Part shown: one piece after another, positions 57,768-64,000 of the stretch
How the letters are laid out: each line of letters opens with the position of its first letter
How positions within the stretch are numbered: position 1 is the stretch's first letter
Assembly: GCA_036268295.1 (NCBI GenBank)
Contig: DATAUK010000021.1
Coordinates: forward strand, 23,722-87,721
Origin: DATAUK01 sp036268295
Lineage (GTDB): Bacteria > Actinomycetota > Actinomycetes > JAFAQI01
Length of the DNA: 64,000 nucleotides
Direction of reading: 5' to 3'
The notes under the pieces: generated by a model
Told to the model about the DNA's origin: nothing
What the model saw: only the letters and a program-made list of their open reading frames with translations
Databases searched by the model: none
Position numbers and translations under genes: made by a program

Positions 57768-58670
57768 ATGACGATGCTGCCACCCACCGAGCGCCCGGCG
57801 CGGCTTGCGGTCGGCGTGGTCAGTGCCGGCCGGGTCGGCGCGGTTCTGGCGGCTGCGCTGTCGCGGGCCGGTCATCGGGTCGAGGCGATCGCGGCGGTGT
57901 CGCGGGCGAGTCTGCAACGGGCGTCGCGACTGGTGCCGTCGGCACGGATCCGGCCGGCGGATGAGGTCGCCGCGGCTGCCGAGCTGTTGCTGCTCGCAGT
58001 GCCCGACGACGCGCTCGTCGATCTGGTCAACGGTCTTGCCAGTTCCGGCGCGGTCCGCCGCGGGACCCTGGTCGCTCACACCAGTGGCGCCCACGGGATC
58101 ACGCTTCTCGACCCGTTGACCGAGATCGGCGCCCTGCCGCTGGCACTGCACCCGGTCATGACGTTCACCGGAACCGACGTCGATCTGGCTCGGCTTGAGG
58201 GTGCCTGCTTCGGGGTGACGGCGACCGATCAGCTGCGCCCGGTGGCGGAGGCCCTCGTCATCGAGATGGGCGCCGAACCGGTGTGGATCGCCGAGTCCTT
58301 GCGGCCGACCTACCACGCCGGTTTGGCCTTTGGTGCCAACAATCTGGTGACCTTGGTCGCTGAGGCAGGTGACCTGTTGATGCGGGCCGGCGTCGAGAAC
58401 CCGCAACGCCTGCTCGGCCCGCTGCTCGGCGCTGCGCTCGACAACTCGCTGCGCAACGGCGACCGGGCACTGACCGGCCCGGTGGCACGCGGCGACGCCG
58501 GCACCGTCGCAGCCCATTTGCGGGCGATCGGCACCCAGGCTCCGGAGGCGATCTCGGCGTACGTCGAGATGTCGCGGCTGACCGCCGTGCGAGCACTCGC
58601 GGCCGGCACGTTGTCCGCAGAGCGGGCCGAGGCACTCCTTGATGTCCTGGCGCATCGGGAACAGTCGTGA
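57768..58670 (+). CDS. Rossmann-fold DUF2520 protein
   Basis: A 300-residue protein (Rv3603c-like). The N-terminal Rossmann domain starts RLAVGVVSAGRVGAVLAAAL, with a variant of GxGxxG (SAGRVG). LLLLAVPDDALVDLVNGLA is the second dinucleotide-binding part. The C-terminal DUF2520 domain follows, with helices such as PTYHAGLAFGANNLVTLVAEA. It resembles 6-phosphogluconate-dehydrogenase-type oxidoreductases. The conserved link with panC suggests a role near pantothenate or CoA synthesis, but its reaction is not known. ATG 57768 has only a weak ribosome site; the stop overlaps panC (GTGA). Confidence 0.87.
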   Translation: MTMLPPTERPARLAVGVVSAGRVGAVLAAALSRAGHRVEAIAAVSRASLQRASRLVPSARIRPADEVAAAAELLLLAVPDDALVDLVNGLASSGAVRRGTLVAHTSGAHGITLLDPLTEIGALPLALHPVMTFTGTDVDLARLEGACFGVTATDQLRPVAEALVIEMGAEPVWIAESLRPTYHAGLAFGANNLVTLVAEAGDLLMRAGVENPQRLLGPLLGAALDNSLRNGDRALTGPVARGDAGTVAAHLRAIGTQAPEAISAYVEMSRLTAVRALAAGTLSAERAEALLDVLAHREQS

Positions 58671-59530
58671 TCATCCCGTTCGTGGCGCAGACGCAGGAGC
58701 AGCTTGCGGATGCTCGTGACGGGATGGCCGGTCGGGTCGCCGTCGTGATGACGATGGGGGCGCTGCATGCGGGACATGTCCGGCTGATCCGGACCGCTCA
58801 TGAGCTGGCCGACACAGTGCTCGTCACGATCTTCGTCAACCCGTTGCAGTTCGGTGCCGGCGAGGACCTTGACCGATACCCGAGGTCGCTCGAGACCGAC
58901 CTCGAAACCTGCGCGGTGGAGCTGGTCGATGTGGTCTTCGCACCGGAGGTAGAAGTGGTCTATCCGCCGGGCGAGCAGGTAGCGCACCAGCACTCGGGCG
59001 CCCTCGGCGATCAGCTCGAAGGCGCCAGCCGGCCTGGTCACTTCGACGGCGTGCTGACGGTTGTCGCCCGACTGCTCGAGCTCACCAGAGCGGATGTCGC
59101 CCTGTTCGGTGAGAAGGACGCCCAGCAGCTCGAGCTGATCCGGCGGATGGTGGCCGACCAGCCGTGCCTGGTCGAGATCGTCGGCGTCCCGACCGTTCGC
59201 GAGCCGGATGGCCTGGCGCTGTCGAGCCGAAACCGCTACCTGGATGCGACCGAGCGAGCGGATGCATTGGCGTTGTCCAAGGCCTTGGCGTGTGGTGCCG
59301 CAGCTGCCAAGGACGGCGTAGCTGCCGTCCGCGCCGCGGCCCAGACCGTCCTCGCCGGCGCCCCCGGCGTGGCGGTTGACTATGTCACGGTTGTCGACGA
59401 TGAGAGCTGGGGCCCGGCCGACGAAAACACCCGCCGGGCGCGGATTCTCGTGGCCGCCCGAGTCGGCCCGACCCGCCTCATCGACAATGTCGTTCTCGAC
59501 CTCGGCACCTCAGGCACCGCAGCGGGCTGA
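58667..59530 (+). CDS. panC: Pantothenate synthetase
   Basis: A 287-residue enzyme that joins pantoate and beta-alanine with ATP. The nucleotide-binding motif reads VMTMGALHAGH (PxMGxLHxGH class). VTIFVNPLQFGAGEDLDRYPR is the pantoate-binding block, and FGEKDAQQLELIRRMV and LALSSRNRYL (KMSKS-like place) close the site. GTG 58667 overlaps the DUF2520 stop. In mycobacteria panD follows; here coaX begins ten bases after the panC stop, so panD is missing from the cluster. Confidence 0.95.
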   Translation: MIIPFVAQTQEQLADARDGMAGRVAVVMTMGALHAGHVRLIRTAHELADTVLVTIFVNPLQFGAGEDLDRYPRSLETDLETCAVELVDVVFAPEVEVVYPPGEQVAHQHSGALGDQLEGASRPGHFDGVLTVVARLLELTRADVALFGEKDAQQLELIRRMVADQPCLVEIVGVPTVREPDGLALSSRNRYLDATERADALALSKALACGAAAAKDGVAAVRAAAQTVLAGAPGVAVDYVTVVDDESWGPADENTRRARILVAARVGPTRLIDNVVLDLGTSGTAAG

Positions 59531-59540
59531 AGGAGCATCA

Positions 59541-60299
59541 GTGCTACTGACCATTGACGTCGGCAACACCAACACCGTCATCGGATACTTCGACGGCGAG
59601 ATCCTTGTCGAGTCCTGGCGCATCAAGACCGACACCCGCGCGACCGCTGACGAGCTCGCGCTGCTGCTGCGCGGCCTGCTCGTCAACAGCCCGCCACCGG
59701 ACGGGATCTCGGCCTGCTCGACCGTGCCCGCCGTCCTGCACGAGCTGCGAGGCGTCTTCGCCCGCTACTACGAGCAGGTGCCGGCGCTGATCGTGGAGCC
59801 AGGTGTCAAGACCGGCGTGCCGTTGCTCATCGACAACCCGCGCGAGGCCGGGGCGGACCGGGTCGTCAACACGCTGGCCGCCCACACCCTGTTCGGTGGC
59901 CCTGCGATCGTTGTGGACTTCGGGACCGCGACCAACTTCGACGTCGTCAGCGCGAAGGGTGAATACCTCGGCGGCCCGATCGCCCCCGGCATCGAGCTCT
60001 CGATCGACGCACTGGCGCTGCGCGGGGCTCAGTTGCGCAAGGTCGAGCTCACCAGACCTCGGGCGGTCATCGGCAAGACCACGGTTGAGTGCCTGCAGTC
60101 CGGCGTGATCTACGGTTTCGCCGGTCTGATCGACGGCCTCGTGCACCGCATCAGCGACGAGCTTGACGCCGATCCGGTCGTGATCGCGACCGGCGGCCTT
60201 GCCCCGATGGTCATCGACGAGTGCGAAACGGTGACCGAGTACGAGCCCGATCTCACCCTCATCGGACTGCGCCTGGTCTTCGACCGCAACCGCGTCTGA
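59541..60299 (+). CDS. coaX: Type III pantothenate kinase
   Basis: A 252-residue CoaX enzyme that phosphorylates pantothenate, the first step of CoA synthesis, and is not inhibited by CoA. The ASKHA-fold motifs are LLTIDVGNTNTVIG (phosphate 1), the GADRVVNTLAA loop with its conserved Asp, and VVDFGTATNFDVV (phosphate 2), followed by GGPIAPGIELSIDAL and VIATGGLAP. GTG 59541 has AAGGAG five bases upstream. It lies right after panC, so pantothenate is made and used by neighbouring gene products. Confidence 0.95.
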   Translation: MLLTIDVGNTNTVIGYFDGEILVESWRIKTDTRATADELALLLRGLLVNSPPPDGISACSTVPAVLHELRGVFARYYEQVPALIVEPGVKTGVPLLIDNPREAGADRVVNTLAAHTLFGGPAIVVDFGTATNFDVVSAKGEYLGGPIAPGIELSIDALALRGAQLRKVELTRPRAVIGKTTVECLQSGVIYGFAGLIDGLVHRISDELDADPVVIATGGLAPMVIDECETVTEYEPDLTLIGLRLVFDRNRV

Positions 60300-60313
60300 T
60301 CCGTCGGCAGCGT

Positions 60314-60319
60314 TAGCCT
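60314..60319 (+). promoter_or_regulatory. lysS: Putative -10 box TAGCCT for leaderless lysS
   Basis: TAGCCT ends eight bases before GTG 60328, with no ribosome site. The same hexamer occurs at 28115, 36731 and 37240. Confidence 0.55.
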
Positions 60320-60327
60320 GCTGCGTT

Positions 60328-61845
60328 GTGAGCGAGACTGAGCCGGACCGGCAAGCTGGGCGCGACCAGGCGGCGCCCGACGAGAGCGAGCAGATGCGGG
60401 TGCGCCGCGAGAAGCTGGCGCGGCTGCAGGCCGCCGGCGTCGACGGCTATCCGGTCGGGGTGCGTCGTACGACGACCAACGCCGAGCTCCGCGCCCGCTT
60501 CGGGGACCTGGCACCGGATGCCGAGACCGGCGAGCGGGTCTCGGTGGTCGGCCGGGTGGTTCTCAAGCGCGACGGCGGCAAGCTGTGTTTCGCGACGTTG
60601 CGCGACGGATCGGGCGAGCTGCAGATGATGCTCTCGCTCGACCGGCTCGGCGAGGAGCGGCTCGGCGAGTGGAAGCGCGACGTCGATCTCGGCGACCACG
60701 TCAGCGTCGATGGCGAGGTGGTGTCGAGCCGCCGCGGCGAGCTGTCGGTGATGGCGCAGTCATGGACGCTGGCCAGCAAGGCGCTGCGACCGTTGCCGGA
60801 GAAATGGCACGGCCTGGCCGATGAGGAGGCCCGGGTTCGGCGGCGCTACCTCGACCTGATCGTCAATCCGGACGCCCGCCGGCTCTTCGAAACCCGGGCA
60901 AAGGTGCTCGGCTCGCTGCGCAAGACGCTGGCTGACCGGGGCTTCGTCGAGGCCGAGACGCCGATCCTGCAGGCGATCCACGGTGGCGCGACCGCAAGGC
61001 CATATGCCAGCCACATGAACGCCTTCGACATGCCGGTATACCTGCGGATCGCCCTCGAGCTCTACCTCAAGCGGCTCGTCGTCGGAGGGGTCGAGCGGGT
61101 CTATGAGATCGGCCGCAACTTCCGCAACGAAGGCGTCGACGCCACCCACGCCAACGACTTCACGATGCTCGAGGCCTATGAGGCGTACGGCGACTACGAC
61201 ACGATGGCCGACCTCACCCGGGCGCTGATACTCGATGCCGCTCGAGCGACCGGCTCGACGATCGTGGCCCGAGCCGGCGGCGGCGAGCTTGAGCTCGACC
61301 AGACCTGGCGGCGAGTGACCGTCTACGGCGCCGTGAGCGAGGCGGTCGGCGAGGAGGTCACGCCGGACACGTCGGTCGAGGACCTTCGCCGGATCGCGGC
61401 CGCGAGCGAGGTTGCGCTTCAACCGAGCTGGGGTGCCGCGGAGATCGTGCTCGAGCTGCTCGAGCAGCTGGTCGAGCACACCCTGATCGACCCGACGTTT
61501 GTCTGCGACTACCCCGCCGCCGTCCGGCCGCTGGCCCGCCCGCATCGCGACGACCCTCGGCTGGCCGAGGCCTGGGACCTGATCATCAACGGGGTAGAGC
61601 TGGCACCGGCGTACTCCGAGCTCGTCGACCCGATCGAGCAGCGGCGTCGGCTCACCGAGCAGTCGCTCAAAGCGGCTGGTGGTGACCCCGAGGCGATGCA
61701 GCTCGACGAGGACTTCCTGCGCGCGCTCGAGCACGGCGCCCCGCCGATGGGCGGTCTCGGGCTCGGTGTCGACCGGCTATTGATGCTGCTGACCGGTGAG
61801 AACATCCGGCAGACGATCACGTTTCCGATGGTGCGGCCGGAATAA
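60328..61845 (+). CDS. lysS: Lysyl-tRNA synthetase, class II
   Basis: A 505-residue class II aminoacyl-tRNA synthetase. The N-terminal OB-fold anticodon domain covers about 55-160 (VVGRVVLKRDGGKLCFATL). Motif 1 lies around FVEAETPILQAIHGGATARP, motif 2 in VYEIGRNFRNEGVDATHANDF and motif 3 in PPMGGLGLGVDRLLMLLTG. It charges tRNA-Lys in the cytosol. The first 30 residues are acidic and probably flexible. The next gene, lsr2, is 90 bases downstream, the same order as in mycobacteria. Confidence 0.96.
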   Translation: MSETEPDRQAGRDQAAPDESEQMRVRREKLARLQAAGVDGYPVGVRRTTTNAELRARFGDLAPDAETGERVSVVGRVVLKRDGGKLCFATLRDGSGELQMMLSLDRLGEERLGEWKRDVDLGDHVSVDGEVVSSRRGELSVMAQSWTLASKALRPLPEKWHGLADEEARVRRRYLDLIVNPDARRLFETRAKVLGSLRKTLADRGFVEAETPILQAIHGGATARPYASHMNAFDMPVYLRIALELYLKRLVVGGVERVYEIGRNFRNEGVDATHANDFTMLEAYEAYGDYDTMADLTRALILDAARATGSTIVARAGGGELELDQTWRRVTVYGAVSEAVGEEVTPDTSVEDLRRIAAASEVALQPSWGAAEIVLELLEQLVEHTLIDPTFVCDYPAAVRPLARPHRDDPRLAEAWDLIINGVELAPAYSELVDPIEQRRRLTEQSLKAAGGDPEAMQLDEDFLRALEHGAPPMGGLGLGVDRLLMLLTGENIRQTITFPMVRPE

Positions 61846-61934
61846 TCCCGCCGGCTGAAATTGGTGGGTCGTTCTTCGCTATTGTGAATGCCTCGATAGC
61901 TGTGAACGACAGCATTTTCTACGAAGGAGATATC

Positions 61935-62276
61935 GTGGCGCAGCGCTTTCAGGTCCTGCTGGTTTGTGACCTGCATTCAGATGACACGCCCGGCACCGAA
62001 ACCGTGATATTTGCCGTTGACGGCACCAGCTATGAAATCGACACCTGCGCCGTCCACGGTGCCGAGCTGCGCGAGGCGTTTGCGCCGTACGTCGCGGCCG
62101 GTCGTCGAGCCGGGCGCAGTGGGTCGGGTCGTGGTCGCCGTCGGGGGGCTCGTTCAGCAAGCGGTGTCGACCCGGCCGCGGTCCGGGCGTGGGCGCGGGC
62201 CAACAACGTCGCCGTCAGCGAGCGCGGCCGGATCAGTGCTGCGGTGCTCGACCGGTACGCCGCCGCGAAGCGCTAA
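61935..62276 (+). CDS. lsr2: Lsr2 nucleoid-associated protein
   Basis: A 113-residue xenogeneic silencer that bridges AT-rich DNA. The N-terminal dimerisation domain begins AQRFQVLLVCDLHSDD and includes TVIFAVDGTSYEIDTCAVHG. A basic linker of Arg/Gly follows (RRAGRSGSGRGRRRGAR). The C-terminal DNA-binding domain has VRAWARANNVAVSERGRISA, in which RGR is the AT-hook-like minor-groove reader. GTG 61935 has AAGGAG five bases upstream and gives the family length; the open frame upstream is not Lsr2-like. Confidence 0.95.
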   Translation: MAQRFQVLLVCDLHSDDTPGTETVIFAVDGTSYEIDTCAVHGAELREAFAPYVAAGRRAGRSGSGRGRRRGARSASGVDPAAVRAWARANNVAVSERGRISAAVLDRYAAAKR

Positions 62277-62314
62277 CCGGCTCCCGCGCTCGAATTCGGC
62301 AGGTCGCAAGAAGT

Positions 62315-62331
62315 TTCAGCCAGCGGCTGAA
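62315..62331. promoter_or_regulatory. Palindrome TTCAGCC-AGC-GGCTGAA
   Basis: Perfect 7-base arms with a 3-base centre lie 38 bases after the lsr2 stop and about 145 bases before clpC. It could be a lsr2 terminator (no T-run) or an operator for clpC. It does not match the ClgR box I know. Confidence 0.4.
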
Positions 62332-62415
62332 CTGGAATGGCTCCCTGGCCGAAGAGGTTGTATCCGGCAACGGTAGCTATCTGCCAAGTGCAACATGTCG
62401 CGCTCGGGTCAGGGC

Positions 62416-62421
62416 TAGCAT
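62416..62421 (+). promoter_or_regulatory. clpC: Putative -10 box TAGCAT of clpC
   Basis: TAGCAT fits TANNNT about 55 bases before the clpC start, which has its own AAGGAG site at 62464-62469. Confidence 0.4.
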
Positions 62422-62474
62422 GCGGGAAGTGGGACAAGCGGGTCCCTCCGCCCCGTTTCGGTCAAGGAGCGAGC

Positions 62475-64000
62475 ATGTTTGAAAGGTTCACAGACCGCGC
62501 CCGGCGGGTCGTCGTCCTGGCTCAAGAAGAAGCCAGGATGCTCAACCACAACTACATCGGCACTGAGCACATCCTGCTTGGCCTGATCCACGAAGGCGAA
62601 GGCGTCGCCGCCAAGGCGCTCGAGTCGCTTGGCATCTCGCTGGAAGGTGTTCGCCAGCAGGTCGAAGAGATCATCGGGCAGGGCCAACAGGCGCCCAGCG
62701 GCCACATCCCGTTTACGCCACGAGCGAAGAAGGTCCTCGAGCTCAGCCTGCGTGAGGCGTTGCAACTCGGACACAACTACATCGGCACCGAGCACATCCT
62801 GCTCGGGCTGATTCGCGAGGGCGAGGGCGTCGCCGCGCAGGTGCTCGTCAAGCTCGGCGCCGACCTCAACCGAGTCCGCCAGCAGGTCATCCAGCTGCTC
62901 TCCGGCTACCAGGGCAAGGAGCCCGCAGCGGCCGGCGCGAGCGGCGAGGGTGCGCCCAGCACGAGCCTGGTGCTCGACCAGTTTGGCCGCAATCTCACCC
63001 AGGCAGCACGGGAAGGCAAGCTCGACCCGGTCATTGGCCGGGAAAAGGAAATCGAACGGGTCATGCAGGTGCTGTCCCGGCGTACCAAGAACAATCCGGT
63101 GCTGATCGGCGAGCCGGGCGTTGGAAAGACGGCCGTCGTCGAAGGGCTGGCGCAGGCGATTGTCAAAGCCGAGGTGCCGGAAAACCTCAAAGACAAGCAG
63201 CTCTACACCCTCGATCTCGGCGCGCTGGTTGCCGGTAGCCGCTATCGCGGTGATTTCGAAGAGCGGCTGAAGAAAGTCCTCAAGGAGATTCGCACCCGCG
63301 GCGACATCATTTTGTTTATCGACGAGATTCACACCCTGGTCGGCGCGGGCGCTGCCGAAGGCGCGATCGATGCCGCGAGCATTCTCAAGCCGATGCTGGC
63401 GCGTGGCGAGCTGCAGACGATCGGCGCGACCACGGTCGATGAGTACCGCAAGCACCTGGAGAAGGACGCGGCGCTCGAGCGCAGGTTCCAGCCGATCCAG
63501 GTCGGCGAGCCCTCCCTCGCCCACACCATCGAGATCCTCAAGGGTCTGCGGGATCGCTACGAAGCCCACCACCGGGTCTCGATCACCGACTCGGCGCTGG
63601 TCGCTGCGGCCAATCTTGCCGACCGCTACATCTCCGACCGGTTCCTGCCGGACAAGGCGATCGACCTGATCGACGAGGCCGGCTCCCGGATGCGGATCCG
63701 CCGGATGACGGCGCCGCCGGACCTTCGGGAGTTCGACGAGCGGATCGCCGCGGTGCGCCGGGAGAAGGAAAGCGCGATCGACGCACAGGACTTCGAGAAG
63801 GCAGCGTCGCTGCGTGACAAGGAGAAGACGCTGCTGTCGCAGAAGGCCGACCGCGAGCGCGAGTGGAAGGCCGGCGACATGGACGTCGTCGCCGAGGTCA
63901 CCGACGAGGAGATCGCCGAGGTCCTCGCGGCCTGGACCGGGATCCCGGTCTTCAAGCTGACCGAGGAAGAGACCGCTCGGCTGCTTCGCATGGAAGACGA
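62475..64000 (+). CDS. clpC: ClpC AAA+ unfoldase (partial, cut at window end)
   Basis: The first 508 codons of ClpC, a double-ring AAA+ unfoldase that feeds proteins to ClpP. The N-terminal domain has two repeats that both contain HNYIGTEHILLGLI followed by EGEGVAA. The first ATPase domain has Walker A GEPGVGKT (212-219), Walker B ILFIDEIHTLVGAG and the sensor region TIGATTVDEYRKHLEKDAAL. The middle coiled coil with UVR-like segment EKESAIDAQDFEKAASLRDKE follows. The second ATPase domain lies beyond the edge. ATG 62475 has AAGGAG five bases upstream. Gene order lysS-lsr2-clpC is as in mycobacteria. Confidence 0.96.
   Translation, partial: MFERFTDRARRVVVLAQEEARMLNHNYIGTEHILLGLIHEGEGVAAKALESLGISLEGVRQQVEEIIGQGQQAPSGHIPFTPRAKKVLELSLREALQLGHNYIGTEHILLGLIREGEGVAAQVLVKLGADLNRVRQQVIQLLSGYQGKEPAAAGASGEGAPSTSLVLDQFGRNLTQAAREGKLDPVIGREKEIERVMQVLSRRTKNNPVLIGEPGVGKTAVVEGLAQAIVKAEVPENLKDKQLYTLDLGALVAGSRYRGDFEERLKKVLKEIRTRGDIILFIDEIHTLVGAGAAEGAIDAASILKPMLARGELQTIGATTVDEYRKHLEKDAALERRFQPIQVGEPSLAHTIEILKGLRDRYEAHHRVSITDSALVAAANLADRYISDRFLPDKAIDLIDEAGSRMRIRRMTAPPDLREFDERIAAVRREKESAIDAQDFEKAASLRDKEKTLLSQKADREREWKAGDMDVVAEVTDEEIAEVLAAWTGIPVFKLTEEETARLLRMED

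Overview
This window is a very GC-rich actinobacterial chromosome segment. G or C dominates third codon positions, GTG starts are common, and the markers WhiB, BldG, Lsr2, ClpC, RsiG, a Tad pilus locus and 6C RNA are all present. Gene order closely follows a core region I know from Mycobacterium tuberculosis (roughly Rv3680 to Rv3596c, comparison made from memory). It also carries Streptomyces-like content: bldG plus an RsbW-like partner, rsiG, and an MFS-dTMP kinase fusion. I would place it among non-mycobacterial, possibly sporulating or formerly sporulating Actinomycetes (Frankia- or Streptomyces-like); the genus cannot be fixed from this sequence.

Layout. (1) 1-3.7 kb: ArsA-like ATPase (cut by the window edge), WhiB regulator, small DUF4177 protein, RidA, Nudix and metallo-beta-lactamase-fold genes. 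(2) 3.7-9.3 kb: a large class III adenylate cyclase convergent with crp, a small membrane protein, a VOC protein and an RsiG-type anti-sigma factor. (3) 9.4-16 kb: nth, thioredoxin-like lipoprotein, CoA Nudix hydrolase, MarP-type protease, epoxide hydrolase, membrane protein and HAD phosphatase. (4) 15.97-25.5 kb: 6C RNA, Tad pilus operon (ssd-cpaF-tadB-tadC-pilins), a surface protein, the Rv3649-type helicase, bldG and its kinase-like partner. (5) 25.6-38.9 kb: proton pyrophosphatase, topA, MFS-tmk fusion, holB, lipoprotein peptidase, tRNA-Thr(CGT), deazaflavin-dependent reductase, glpD. (6) 39-49.7 kb: AbiEi-like protein, ppa, dacB, metalloprotease-like protein, tilS, hpt, ftsH, folP-NTF2-folB-folK, DUF3180. 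(7) 49.7-57.4 kb: an accessory block with a secreted NHL/Fn3 protein, an OpuC osmoprotectant importer and an ABC-2 exporter. (8) 57.7-64 kb: DUF2520, panC, coaX, lysS, lsr2 and the start of clpC.

How the genes work together. Many neighbours share 4-bp GTGA or ATGA stop/start overlaps, which implies translational coupling. The themes are signalling (cAMP cyclase with Crp, c-di-GMP-linked RsiG, BldG), Tad secretion, folate and pantothenate/CoA synthesis, osmoprotection, DNA topology and replication, and proteolysis.

Most noteworthy observations. A family of about 31-bp GCATGTGCCATTGGTGGG repeats lies at five intergenic sites and usually begins at a stop codon. Two neighbouring genes seem to start at ATC codons. 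RsiG has one intact and one decayed c-di-GMP motif. A recurrent TANNNT-(6-8 nt)-start signature suggests leaderless transcription. There is also a canonical G-quadruplex motif at 57.6 kb, and folE and panD are missing from their usual places.
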